Positions 24,857 to 32,920 of a stretch of 64,000 nucleotides of DNA are shown here, one piece after another (position 1 is the stretch's first letter; every line of letters starts with the position of its first letter). Both the position numbers and the translations under genes were made by a program. The notes under the pieces were generated by a model, which saw only the letters and a program-made list of their open reading frames with translations, made no database searches and was not told where the DNA came from. Source of the stretch: Pseudomonas sp. (lineage in GTDB: Bacteria > Pseudomonadota > Gammaproteobacteria > Pseudomonadales > Pseudomonadaceae). The DNA is taken from contig NZ_JAUXMX010000040.1 of NCBI RefSeq assembly GCF_030683065.1, positions 1-64,000 of the forward strand, in the 5' to 3' direction.

Positions 24857-26007
24857 ACCGCCCTGGCCAAGCCAGGATCAGCCTCACTTGGCACCCGAGC
24901 CCCAAGCTCTACAGGGGCGGCGATGATCTTGCCCAGCCAAGTCCATTCCTTGTATGGATCCCCTCGACCATTCAAATGCGTGTAACGACGCATTGAGTTC
25001 CAGTCACGATGCCCAGAAACACTGGCTACGCGAGGAATATCCCAGTCCATCTCAAACAACCGACTCACACCATCATGGCGAAGGTCATGGAAATGCAGGT
25101 CTTTGATCTCGAGAAACTTGCAGGTACGGGTAAAGGAAGCAGAAATTGAGTCCGAGCAATAGGGGAAGATCTCTCGGCCCGATTTGGGCATGCTCTGCAG
25201 GATCTTCCAGGCTTCATCCGGCAGATGACACCAGACGTTGTTGCCGATCTTCTGCCCAGGATTCTTCATATCCCTGACGAGAACCGACTGGCGTTGCTCA
25301 TCCAGGTCTTCCCAACGAATCCTGGTGATTTCTTCCTGCCGACGGGTCGAGAAGATCGCGAAGGCGATCACCTTGGGCATGTGGATAGCGCTAGGTCTAC
25401 GGTCTTGTAGCTCAAAGAAGCAGGAAAGTAGCTTATCCAGTTCGTCCTTGCTCGGCCGCCGATCACGCTCGCGGCTCCGACTGACCATACCCAGCTTGCG
25501 CAGAACCTTGCGGGCATCACTCATCGCGACTGAATCTACCTCATAGCCCCAAGCAGGCCTGGCAACACCCATCACCGCCCCCAAGTGCGAAAGGTCATTG
25601 CCGACAGTCTGAGCTTGCACGCCGCCGCCCTCCTTGCTTATGCGCCACTGCGCATACTCGACCAATTTCTGACTTGTCAGCTCGCTATCAAGGACACCGC
25701 CCAACCAAGTCTCACTGATCGCGCACAAGGTCGCACGCTTAGTCTTGCCCAGCGGCCGGATCCTTTCGTACTCCTCAAGGTAGCGCGCAATGATGTTCTT
25801 GAGCGGCACGGCCTTACGTGACGCGCTATCGAGAGCGCCAGGTTGTGCCAGCTCAGCCTCCCGCCTGGTCATCCAGGCACGGGCCACCTGTTTTCGGTCG
25901 AACGATTGGCTTTCTTGGTAGACTATTACCCCTTTTCGTCGCAACCGAATCTGGGCCGTGTACTTGACCTGCCCGCTTTTGTTCAAGCGCTTAGTGATCG
26001 TTCCCAC
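24829..26007 (-). CDS. int: dusA-type tyrosine recombinase (integrase)
   Basis: A 392-aa site-specific recombinase for insertion and excision of the element. An N-terminal arm-binding domain (GTITKRLNKSGQ ... YTAQIRL) and a core-binding domain (about 70-180) precede the catalytic domain. This has Arg in FSTRRQEE, Lys near DMKNP, HDLRHDG with the second Arg, a His in SGHRDW and the nucleophile Tyr in RRYTHL. The GTG at 26007 (MGTITKR) has GGAGG about 9 bases before it. The first in-frame GTG at 26016 lies directly against that GGAGG and is unlikely. The gene abuts the start of dusA, as in the described class of dusA-targeting integrases. Confidence 0.9.
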   Translation of the reverse strand: MGTITKRLNKSGQVKYTAQIRLRRKGVIVYQESQSFDRKQVARAWMTRREAELAQPGALDSASRKAVPLKNIIARYLEEYERIRPLGKTKRATLCAISETWLGGVLDSELTSQKLVEYAQWRISKEGGGVQAQTVGNDLSHLGAVMGVARPAWGYEVDSVAMSDARKVLRKLGMVSRSRERDRRPSKDELDKLLSCFFELQDRRPSAIHMPKVIAFAIFSTRRQEEITRIRWEDLDEQRQSVLVRDMKNPGQKIGNNVWCHLPDEAWKILQSMPKSGREIFPYCSDSISASFTRTCKFLEIKDLHFHDLRHDGVSRLFEMDWDIPRVASVSGHRDWNSMRRYTHLNGRGDPYKEWTWLGKIIAAPVELGARVPSEADPGLARAVQAKRRPVN

Positions 26008-26017
26008 TGCGCTCACC

Positions 26018-26059
26018 TCCAGTGCTAAAAGCTGATCATCCAGTGCTAAATTTTAGCAC
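26018..26059. promoter_or_regulatory. Repeats at the integrase promoter
   Basis: TCCAGTGCTAAA occurs at 26018-26029 and 26039-26050, 21 bp apart (two helix turns). The second copy merges with an inverted repeat, GTGCTAAA-t-TTTAGCAC (26043-26059). The first copy overlaps the integrase ribosome site. These are probably binding sites for the integrase arm domain, the PrtN-type factor or another repressor. Confidence 0.5.
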
Positions 26060-26116
26060 CAAGCTTGCGAAAACAGGCAAAAACAAGCTTTTTCGGCCAC
26101 CAATTGACATGAACCG

Positions 26117-27127
26117 ATGCCCCTAGAATCAGCCTCAAACCCAACAAACACGCCACCTACAGTGTCTCGACGCTTCTCCGTTGCGCCGATGATGGATTGG
26201 ACAGATAGGCACTGCCGATTCTTTCTCCGCCAACTGTCGACGAACGCCCTCCTCTATACCGAGATGGTTACCACTGGCGCTCTGTTGCACGGTGATACGG
26301 CGCGGTTCCTGCGCCATAGCGCGGCGGAATACCCATTGGCACTGCAGCTCGGCGGTAGCGTTCCGGGAGATCTGGCAGCCTGCGCCAAGCTGGCGCAACA
26401 GGCGGGCTATAACGAGGTTAACCTCAACGTCGGCTGCCCCAGCGATCGGGTGCAGAACAATATGATTGGCGCCTGCCTGATGGGCCATCCACAGCTGGTC
26501 GCCGACTGTGTTAAGGCCATGCAGGATGCGGTGAGCATCCCTGTGACGGTCAAGCACCGCATCGGCATCAATGGCCGTGACAGCTATGCGCAGCTGTGCG
26601 ATTTCGTCGGTACGCTACGAGACGCCGGCTGCCAGAGTTTTACCGTGCATGCGCGCATCGCCATTCTCGAAGGCCTGTCACCCAAGGAAAACCGCGATGT
26701 ACCGCCGCTGCGCTACGACATCGTCGCGCAGATCAAACACGACTTTCCGGACCTGCAGATCATCCTCAATGGCGGCATCAAGACCCTGGAGCAATGCCAG
26801 GAGCACCTGCAGACCTTCGATGGCGTAATGCTGGGTCGCGAGGCTTACCACAATCCTTATCTACTGGCGCAGGTCGATCAGCAACTGTTCGGCTCGACGG
26901 CACCGGCGCTCAGCCGATTAGAGGCGATGCAGTCGATGCGCGGCTATATCGTCGCGCACCTGGCCGAGGGCGGCAGCATGCACCACATCACCCGCCACAT
27001 GCTTGGCCTGGCCCAGGGTTTCAATGGCGCACGGCGCTTTCGTCAGCTCCTGTCGGTGGATATTCACCAGACCAGCGAGCCCTTGGCACTATTCGATCAA
27101 GCGGCGCAATTGCTGCAAGGGCGCTGA
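26117..27127 (+). CDS. dusA: tRNA-dihydrouridine synthase A
   Basis: A 336-aa flavoenzyme that reduces uridine 20/20a in the tRNA D-loop with NADPH. The FMN barrel shows the family opening VAPMMDWTDRHCRFF, LLYTEMVTTGALLHGD, the catalytic Cys in NVGCPSDRVQ, FTVHAR and LNGGI. The first about 20 residues are unlike the usual start, and the upstream region comes from the integrated element, as expected if insertion replaced the original 5' end. No clear ribosome site precedes the ATG at 26117, so expression may differ from the uninterrupted gene. The enzyme itself looks complete. Confidence 0.92.
   Translation: MPLESASNPTNTPPTVSRRFSVAPMMDWTDRHCRFFLRQLSTNALLYTEMVTTGALLHGDTARFLRHSAAEYPLALQLGGSVPGDLAACAKLAQQAGYNEVNLNVGCPSDRVQNNMIGACLMGHPQLVADCVKAMQDAVSIPVTVKHRIGINGRDSYAQLCDFVGTLRDAGCQSFTVHARIAILEGLSPKENRDVPPLRYDIVAQIKHDFPDLQIILNGGIKTLEQCQEHLQTFDGVMLGREAYHNPYLLAQVDQQLFGSTAPALSRLEAMQSMRGYIVAHLAEGGSMHHITRHMLGLAQGFNGARRFRQLLSVDIHQTSEPLALFDQAAQLLQGR
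26183..26220 (+). other. Probable right attachment site (attR) in dusA
   Basis: The segment encodes APMMDWTDRHCRF, the conserved dusA region used as target by dusA-type integrases. The site is inferred from the adjacent integrase. No matching left copy was found in the window. Confidence 0.45.
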
Positions 27128-27168
27128 CTCGGGTAAGGTCATGGCATCAGTAACGACAAGGCAAGGTC

Positions 27169-28095
27169 ATGACCTCCAAGCTGGATCAACTCAAGCAGTT
27201 CACCACGGTGGTCGCCGATACCGGCGACCTCGATGCTATCGCCCGCATGCAGCCGGTCGATGCCACTACCAATCCTTCACTGCTACTCAAAGCCGCCGCC
27301 ATGCCCGGCTACGCTCAGCTACTGAAGAATGCAGTCAGCACCAGCCAGGGTGATCTGGGTTTAGCCTGTGACCGCTTCGGCGTAACAGTCGGCCAGGAAA
27401 TTCTCAAGATCATCCCGGGTCGAATTTCCACTGAAGTCGATGCGCGCCTGTCCTTCGATACCGAAGCCACCCTGCGCCGTGCCGAGCGCTTGATCGACCT
27501 GTATGACCAGGCCGGCATCGGCCGCGAACGGGTGCTGATCAAGATCGCCTCGACCTGGGAAGGCATCCGCGCCGCCGAGCAACTGGAAAAAGCCGGCATC
27601 CAGTGCAACCTCACGCTGCTGTTTTCCTTCGCCCAGGCCCAGGCCTGCGCCGATGCCGGAGTGTTCCTGATCTCACCATTCGTGGGCAGGATCTACGACT
27701 GGTACAAAAAGGCTGAAGCGCGTGATTTCGTTGGCGCAGAAGATCCAGGCGTACAGTCGGTGACACGCATCTATAACTACTACAAAGCCAATGGCTACGG
27801 GACCGTGGTCATGGGCGCCAGCTTCCGCAACATTGGCCAGATTGAGCAATTAGCTGGTTGCGACCGCTTGACCATCAGCCCGGAATTGCTGCAACAACTG
27901 GCCGATGACCAGGCTCCGCTCGAACGAAAACTTAGCAGTGGCCAGCCCGCCGAAGCCCGACAAAGCCTTGAGCAGAGCCAGTTCCGCTGGGCAATGAACG
28001 AAGATCCGATGGCCACCGAGAAACTCGCCGAAGGCATTCGGCAATTCGCGCGCGACCAGGAAAAACTGGAAAAACTGCTCACCGACATCGCCTGA
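27169..28095 (+). CDS. tal: Transaldolase
   Basis: A 308-aa transaldolase of the TalB class, exchanging a dihydroxyacetone unit between sugar phosphates in the non-oxidative pentose phosphate pathway. Markers are [13 protein letters not shown] near residue 30, the Schiff-base Lys in [30 protein letters not shown], then [12 protein letters not shown]. The length is normal. It follows dusA by 41 bp on the same strand and ends with a strong terminator. Confidence 0.95.
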   Translation: MTSKLDQLKQFTTVVADTGDLDAIARMQPVDATTNPSLLLKAAAMPGYAQLLKNAVSTSQGDLGLACDRFGVTVGQEILKIIPGRISTEVDARLSFDTEATLRRAERLIDLYDQAGIGRERVLIKIASTWEGIRAAEQLEKAGIQCNLTLLFSFAQAQACADAGVFLISPFVGRIYDWYKKAEARDFVGAEDPGVQSVTRIYNYYKANGYGTVVMGASFRNIGQIEQLAGCDRLTISPELLQQLADDQAPLERKLSSGQPAEARQSLEQSQFRWAMNEDPMATEKLAEGIRQFARDQEKLEKLLTDIA

Positions 28096-28097
28096 AT

Positions 28098-28138
28098 GCA
28101 AAACGGGGCGCCGATTCTTATCGAGCGCCCCGTTTTGC
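28098..28138 (+). terminator. Terminator after tal
   Basis: A 14-bp perfect stem (GCAAAACGGGGCGC / GCGCCCCGTTTTGC) with a 13-base loop. The A and T runs on the two arms allow action on either strand. Confidence 0.85.
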
Positions 28139-28176
28139 TTTGAGAGCAAAGCACTTCCAGGCAACACTAAAAACTA

Positions 28177-28671
28177 TCAGTGATGCTCCAGCGCACTGAC
28201 CAAGTCATGAAAGGCTTCGCGATTAGACTCATTCAGGTCCATCAAAATACGATGCGCCTCCAGCACCTTCGCCCGCACCACGTCTTCGGATTGATCCTGC
28301 GATGGCAGGTCGTCCAGACAATCCGGGCATGGAATTGGGGTATCGACAATATTGAACACTTGATCGAAACCCATCGACTGCAATAGTCGGGTGATATCAG
28401 GGTGCGTCGTTACCACGGTTGGCAACAGACCGATCTTTTGCCTCGACAGAATCGACAGCTTGGCCAGCAAGCCCAAGGTAGTGCTATCGATGCTGCGCGT
28501 CTCGGTCAGGTCTATAACGATGGCGGAAAAATTCAGCGCGGTGAAAATCTTTTCGATGGTGGAATCCAGCGCTGAACACAGGGTCAGGCGCACCTCACCG
28601 ACAAACTTCAGTATGAAGGTACCATCTTGTTCGGCGAACTGGATTCTACCGGGGCTCATCCCAAGATTCAT
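28177..28671 (-). CDS. STAS-domain anti-sigma factor antagonist
   Basis: A 164-aa protein with an N-terminal STAS domain (about 1-105). The phosphorylatable Ser motif is probably in ETRSIDSTTLGLL. An extra helical tail carries a CPDC pair. Such proteins bind anti-sigma factors when dephosphorylated. Its ATG overlaps the stop of the PP2C-type regulator by 4 bp, so the phosphatase encoded upstream very likely acts on this protein, as in the HsbR-HsbA pair and in the P. aeruginosa PA2798-PA2797 pair that I recall. No matching anti-sigma factor is in the window. Confidence 0.85.
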   Translation of the reverse strand: MNLGMSPGRIQFAEQDGTFILKFVGEVRLTLCSALDSTIEKIFTALNFSAIVIDLTETRSIDSTTLGLLAKLSILSRQKIGLLPTVVTTHPDITRLLQSMGFDQVFNIVDTPIPCPDCLDDLPSQDQSEDVVRAKVLEAHRILMDLNESNREAFHDLVSALEHH

Positions 28672-29852
28672 GCAAGGTTCCTGCTTAACACCAGCAAGGC
28701 AATATCATCCGGCATATCGGCCAGCTTGGCCAGCCCAAACACCTGACGCAGACCGTCCAGGGTTCCGCCAGCCGAACTGATCAAGCGGGGTAGCGCGAGT
28801 TCTTTTTCCTGCAAGGTATCTCCCGGCAGCAGATCAAGAATGCCATCGGAGAGCAGCGTCAAACTGAACGATTCAGGCAATTGCAGCACGTGATCGCTGT
28901 ATTCGGCCTCATCGAACAGACCAACCGGCAAACCACGGCCCGTGAGGTAGTGTGCTTCACCTTCGCTATACAGCACTGGCAGCGGGAGATGGCCACCAAT
29001 ACTGTAGGTGAGCTGACCCAGTTGCTCATCAATAACCCCACCCACCATGGTCACATGCTTGCCCAGCTTGCAATTGATCAAGCCACGGTTGATATGGCCA
29101 AGGACTTCCGAAGGCTTGAACTCCGGGAAACTGCCATTGCGCCGCAACTCATAGAGCAAGCGGGTGGTCATGAATTTCAGGAGTACGGTAACGAATGCCG
29201 AAGAAGCGCCATGCCCGGACACATCCGCGAGGTAAAAGGCGATACGCCGCTCATCAACGCGAAAGTAGTCGACAAAATCCCCTGATAAATAGAGTGACGG
29301 AATGATCTGGTGAGCGAACTGCAATCCATCGGCTTGCCAGGGCGTGACCGGCAGCATGTTCATCTGTACTTGTCGACCAGCGTTCTGGTCTTCCTGGAGC
29401 AGATGCAAGCTGGCTTGCAGCTCGCGGTTAGCCGCCTCCAACTGCTCCCGATAGCGCTGATTCTCAAGGCGCAGATGCGCACGGTCCAGCGCTCGGCGCA
29501 CCGAATGCTCGAGCACCGCAAGATCTTCAAGGGGTTTGATCAGGTAATCTGCAGCACCCAGACGCAAGGCCTCGACCGCATCGTTCATCACGCCAGCACC
29601 TGAAACCACGATAATCGGCGTTTCGACCTGCAGCTGGTTGATCCGCCGAATCAGCTCAAGACCATCAACCTGCGGCATGCGCAGGTCGCAGATCACTACA
29701 TCCGGCTGTTCGCGCTGGAAGACCTCGAAGCCTTGCAAACCATTACAGGCTTGCAGAACATTGAAGCCGCTGTCTTCCAAGTAGGCTGCGAGACTCGCAC
29801 GCACCACTTCGTCGTCGTCGATAATCAGCAGCGTGGCACTGGTTTTGAGCAT
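28668..29852 (-). CDS. Response regulator with PP2C (SpoIIE-type) phosphatase output
   Basis: A 394-aa protein. A receiver domain (IDDDE at the start, phospho-Asp in VVICDLRMP, Lys in LIKPLE) is followed by a coiled-coil linker (about 125-165) and a SpoIIE-type Ser/Thr phosphatase with Asp-rich metal sites (ADVSGHGASSAF near residue 220 and LLSDGILDL near 345). Phosphorylation of the receiver probably switches the phosphatase that dephosphorylates the downstream STAS protein. The ATG at 29852 (MLKTSATLL) begins the receiver. The upstream in-frame extension is not domain-like. Confidence 0.88.
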   Translation of the reverse strand: MLKTSATLLIIDDDEVVRASLAAYLEDSGFNVLQACNGLQGFEVFQREQPDVVICDLRMPQVDGLELIRRINQLQVETPIIVVSGAGVMNDAVEALRLGAADYLIKPLEDLAVLEHSVRRALDRAHLRLENQRYREQLEAANRELQASLHLLQEDQNAGRQVQMNMLPVTPWQADGLQFAHQIIPSLYLSGDFVDYFRVDERRIAFYLADVSGHGASSAFVTVLLKFMTTRLLYELRRNGSFPEFKPSEVLGHINRGLINCKLGKHVTMVGGVIDEQLGQLTYSIGGHLPLPVLYSEGEAHYLTGRGLPVGLFDEAEYSDHVLQLPESFSLTLLSDGILDLLPGDTLQEKELALPRLISSAGGTLDGLRQVFGLAKLADMPDDIALLVLSRNLA

Positions 29853-30069
29853 TTGGTATCCAGGCAAACTGCGCCGGGGCAAGGCTTGGCAGAAACACCA
29901 GGCCATCAGCCTGCGCGCGCGTACTCGGTTCGTCTCAGGCCGCTGACGGTACTCCCATAAGCACCTCGATTCAAGCGTATGCCACTCATCACTGTACGAC
30001 TTTACACCTCAAATCGACGAAGGTTATAAAGAAGCACAGGAGAACCCTACAACAAAGAGGATAGCGTCC

Positions 30070-30369
30070 ATGAGCAATAGTAATCACGATTACAGTGAAA
30101 AACGCGATTACATCCGTATGCGGCTGGAGGCACCAGTCACTGTGCAGCATGCCGGACAGGAAATCCCTTCACTGTGCCTCGACCTGTCGAGTACCGGCAT
30201 GCAACTGGAAGTCGAGTGCACGCTGAAAGTGGGGGACAAGATCAAGGTGCATATCGCCTCTGACCATAACCAGCTCAAAGGCCTGATTGCTGAAGCCGAG
30301 GTGGTTCGTGTCAGCGATCTGGGCGACGGACGCCAGAACCTGGGCTTGGCTATCTTGTCGATGAGGTGA
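30070..30369 (+). CDS. PilZ-domain cyclic di-GMP-binding protein
   Basis: A 99-aa stand-alone PilZ domain. The binding motifs are RDYIRMRLEAPV (RxxxR) and DLSSTGMQL (D/N-x-S-x-x-G). It has no other domain. It is divergent from the PP2C-regulator operon and could feed cyclic di-GMP levels into the same switch. The target is unknown. It ends before a strong terminator shared with mlaA. Confidence 0.88.
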   Translation: MSNSNHDYSEKRDYIRMRLEAPVTVQHAGQEIPSLCLDLSSTGMQLEVECTLKVGDKIKVHIASDHNQLKGLIAEAEVVRVSDLGDGRQNLGLAILSMR

Positions 30370-30389
30370 GTCAGCAGTTCCCTACATAC

Positions 30390-30419
30390 AAAAAGGCGAC
30401 CCGAGATGGTCGCCTTTTT
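30390..30419. terminator. Bidirectional terminator between PilZ gene and mlaA
   Basis: A 12-bp perfect stem (AAAAAGGCGACC / GGTCGCCTTTTT) with a 6-base loop between convergent genes. Confidence 0.9.
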
Positions 30420-30437
30420 GCTAGCCAGAAAACGCGA

Positions 30438-31139
30438 TTAAAAATCGTCTTCAACATCGCCGTCGCGCACCTTGAACTCACGGTTCTGCAGGTAAGCGTT
30501 GCGGATGAAGATGTATTTATCGCCGCTGATCATTCGCTCAGCCGACAACAAACTGGCTCGGGTGTCGATAATGTCTAAACCGCGCGTGACGTTTCGGGTC
30601 GGCACGTGGCCCATATAGCGATATGGCTGAAGCAGGCTGTCCGGCACCTTACTGAAGGTGTCGCGCACTGTACTGGGACCGAGCAAGGGCAGCACTACAT
30701 AAGGACCGCTGCCCAGCCCCCAAGCGCCAAAGGTCTGACCAAAGTCTTCGTCATTGCGCTGCAGGCCCATTTCCTTGGCCACGTCGAAGAAGCCTAGTAC
30801 GCCAAAGGTGGTGTTGAATATCACCCGACTGGTGTCAACGCCGGCGTCGTGTAGCTTGCCTTGCAACACGTTGTTAGCCAGATTGCCAACATCGCCGATA
30901 TTGCCGAAGACGTTACGCACGCCGTCTTCCAGAAACTGCGGGGTTACTGCCTGGTAGCCCTGCGCCAGAGGCTTGAGCGCATAGGTGTCAACCGTGTCAT
31001 TGAAGCGAAAGATCGTGCGATTGAAGCCTTGCCACGGGTCATCCTCAGCGCCCTGAGCCACCAGCGGAAGCAGTACCAGGCTGGTACAGGCAAAAAATCG
31101 GCCCAGCCGATCGATCCAGTTCGCACCGATTACAGGCAT
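30438..31139 (-). CDS. mlaA: MlaA/VacJ outer-membrane lipid-asymmetry protein
   Basis: A 233-aa protein that removes misplaced phospholipids from the outer leaflet of the outer membrane for the Mla retrograde pathway. MlaA motifs are DPWQGFNRTIFRFND, LKPLAQGYQ, then FGQTFGAWGLGSGPYVVLPL and GPSTVRD. The start at 31139 has AAGGAG upstream. Longer in-frame starts are rejected. The signal peptide seems to end at AQGA without a lipobox Cys after the hydrophobic core (one Cys lies inside it), so it may not be a lipoprotein as in E. coli. Confidence 0.9.
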   Translation of the reverse strand: MPVIGANWIDRLGRFFACTSLVLLPLVAQGAEDDPWQGFNRTIFRFNDTVDTYALKPLAQGYQAVTPQFLEDGVRNVFGNIGDVGNLANNVLQGKLHDAGVDTSRVIFNTTFGVLGFFDVAKEMGLQRNDEDFGQTFGAWGLGSGPYVVLPLLGPSTVRDTFSKVPDSLLQPYRYMGHVPTRNVTRGLDIIDTRASLLSAERMISGDKYIFIRNAYLQNREFKVRDGDVEDDF

Positions 31140-31344
31140 TAGGAGTCTCTCCTTGAGAAAGGTTGTAGGCAGTATAGAGCTGAGCAGTATAAAGCCTGAA
31201 GCCACCAAATAGGCAGCCAGAGAAGTTTGCGCCTTGTAGGAAAACGCCTTGCCCAGTACTTGTCGGGTGATGGCAATCATCATGCTCAATGCCTAATCAG
31301 GCGCCAAGCACCACACCGAAAGGAGCGAGCGCTTTTGTCGATAG

Positions 31345-31373
31345 ATGTCACAACTGCTTCATCTAATTGTCAT
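31345..31373 (+). promoter_or_regulatory. Possible Pho box
   Basis: ATGTCAC-aact-GCTTCAT-ctaa-TTGTCAT: three heptamers with the 11-base period of PhoB boxes (CTGTCAT with 4-base spacers), scoring about 5, 4 and 6 of 7. It ends 35 bp before the phosphonatase-like gene. Confidence 0.4.
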
Positions 31374-31408
31374 AAGCAGCCTGCAAGATTGAGCCGATCA
31401 ATTCATGG

Positions 31409-32140
31409 ATGACCCGTATGCCCGCCACTCCCCCCGCCTTCAGTGCATTGCTTTTCGGTTTATCCGGCGGCTTGGTGGACTTTGGCGCACGCACACTGCC
31501 TTCGGCCATGCAGCGCCTGTATCCGCAATACCGAGACGATCAAGTCGACACTGCACTTACTGCTCTGGAGAAATCGCTTGGGCGCATGCCCAGCAACGAC
31601 GAACGTCAAGCTTTTGAGCAGGCCTTGAGCGAGGCAGCCTGTGAGCATGCCGAGCTCACTCCTGGCGCAATGCAGCAGTTGCAACAACTGCATCAGCGAC
31701 ATGTGCCCTGCGCCTGGATTGATGAACTACCGCGCGATGCCAGCATTGCCCTGGCAACTCCGCTACCTGACTGGCTCACCGCGGCACCGACCGGGGCCGC
31801 GCGTGCCTGGCCAGCACCGGACGCCTGCTGGCAGGCACTGGCGGGCTTACAGGTAGGGCAGCTCGATGGCTGCGTACTGATCAGCGGCGAGCCGCGCCTG
31901 CTCCAGTCCGGCCTCAATGCAGGCCTGTGGACGATCGGCCTGGCGGCTTGTGGGTCACTCTGCAGCCATGCACCGGCAGACTGGCAGGCCCTTTCCTTGG
32001 CCGAGCGTGACCACTTGCGCACCCAGGCAACCTTGACCCTGTATCGCCTCGGCGTGCATGCGGTAATCGATCAATTGACTGAACTCGGCCCCTGCCTTAC
32101 CGACCTCAGTTGCCGCCGTCAAAAGGGCGAAAAACCCTGA
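31409..32140 (+). CDS. Phosphonatase-like HAD protein lacking catalytic residues
   Basis: A 243-aa protein resembling phosphonoacetaldehyde hydrolase (PhnX) in its opening: FGLSGGLVDFG aligns with the LDWAGTTVDFG of PhnX. The nucleophile Asp is replaced by Gly and the usual Thr by Gly, and the Schiff-base Lys of the cap (near GLLKIDH in PhnX) has no counterpart in SLGRMPSNDER. Later HAD motifs are weak. It is therefore probably not a phosphonatase. The same place in P. aeruginosa (PA2803, recalled) holds a similar divergent member. A possible Pho box upstream would link it to phosphate starvation. The ribosome site is weak, so the start could instead be the ATG at 31418. Confidence 0.7.
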   Translation: MTRMPATPPAFSALLFGLSGGLVDFGARTLPSAMQRLYPQYRDDQVDTALTALEKSLGRMPSNDERQAFEQALSEAACEHAELTPGAMQQLQQLHQRHVPCAWIDELPRDASIALATPLPDWLTAAPTGAARAWPAPDACWQALAGLQVGQLDGCVLISGEPRLLQSGLNAGLWTIGLAACGSLCSHAPADWQALSLAERDHLRTQATLTLYRLGVHAVIDQLTELGPCLTDLSCRRQKGEKP

Positions 32141-32521
32141 GCACGGGTGAAAAAATTCACGCCGACTGTGCTCGCATCCAGACGACTTACGCGTCGACCA
32201 ATCACCTCGCACAATCCGCATGCAGTCACACTATTTAAGACAGAGCACTGCTTAAGACAGAGCACTGTCGATCACGGATGTGCTTCACCTCCGGCGGACT
32301 GTCGCGTCTTTCCTTGGTCTGCCTACCCGGCGGGAACAGTGACTAGCGATCGACCTAAGCTACCGGGCGCAATCCGAACGGGTAACCGCGGGCCCGAAGC
32401 CGCTGAAGATTTGATCTCGAGCAAGCAAAACAGCGCTGCTTGGATTACCCTAGCAGGCATACGAAGACCTTCGCCAAGGCGCACGGTCAATAGCTTGCCA
32501 ATCTGATAAAGAGAGCGTTTT
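32141..32521. other. Long intergenic region with a tandem duplication and possible structured RNA
   Basis: About 380 bp. TTAAGACAGAGCACTG occurs twice (32235-32250 and 32252-32267). Between about 32300 and 32450 are complementary GC-rich blocks (CCCGG near 32325, CCGGG near 32364, and a Gly-codon-free CGGGT/ACCG cluster near 32380-32400) that could fold into an RNA. A plus-strand open frame covers much of it but has no ribosome site or protein-like composition. No known RNA family is recognised. Confidence 0.35.
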
Positions 32522-32788
32522 ATGCCTGCAAACCGCCTACAGCAACAGTTGGAAGAGCTACGCGATCAGCTGGCTCAGGATTTGCCACTGACTGAAGAAG
32601 AGCGAGCATCCCTGTTCGTCCTGACTCAGGAAATCGAACTTCAACTGGCTCGCCAGGCAGCCGCTGCACCGGATGCCACCCTGATCGATGGCGTCAATCT
32701 AGCGGTAGAGCGCTTCGAAGCCAGCCATCCTACTGTAGCTGGCACTCTGCGCAACATCGTTCAGAGCCTGGCCAACATGGGCATCTGA
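32522..32788 (+). CDS. DUF4404 protein
   Basis: An 88-aa acidic, helical protein (QQQLEELRDQLAQDLPLTEE, then VERFEASHPTVAGTLRNIVQ) matching the DUF4404 pattern of Pseudomonas. It has no signal peptide or membrane segment. Its function is unknown. It is followed by the convergent queF gene after about 130 bp. Confidence 0.75.
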   Translation: MPANRLQQQLEELRDQLAQDLPLTEEERASLFVLTQEIELQLARQAAAAPDATLIDGVNLAVERFEASHPTVAGTLRNIVQSLANMGI

Positions 32789-32920
32789 GCAACTGAACAC
32801 CTTTCGCCTGCTGCCTCCACCTTCCTGCTATTGACGGTGCTCGACACGTCTAGCGCCTCCGCAGGACCGCCATAGCTGCCACGGTGTGCCCAACATGTTG
32901 GTTGACACTTCCGCCTGTGC

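Larger units (their letters stand above)
10300..26210. mobile_element. Integrated conjugative-type element at dusA (left end uncertain)
   Basis: The element is bounded on the right by a tyrosine recombinase gene abutting the 5' end of dusA, a known target of a class of genomic-island integrases. It carries traG, a CopG-type gene and trbBCDEJKLFGI-DUF2274 in the order I recall from Tn4371-type integrative conjugative elements, then toxin/antitoxin-type genes and a PrtN-type factor. No relaxase, oriT, parB or replication gene was found between 10.3 and 26.2 kb. The left boundary given is only the start of the tra operon region. No second copy of the dusA segment was found. Confidence 0.7.

Noticed and set aside
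32147..32506. A 119-codon open frame between the phosphonatase-like gene and the DUF4404 gene
   Set aside because: No ribosome site, basic/Ser-Pro-rich shadow-like composition, and it contains a non-triplet tandem duplication.
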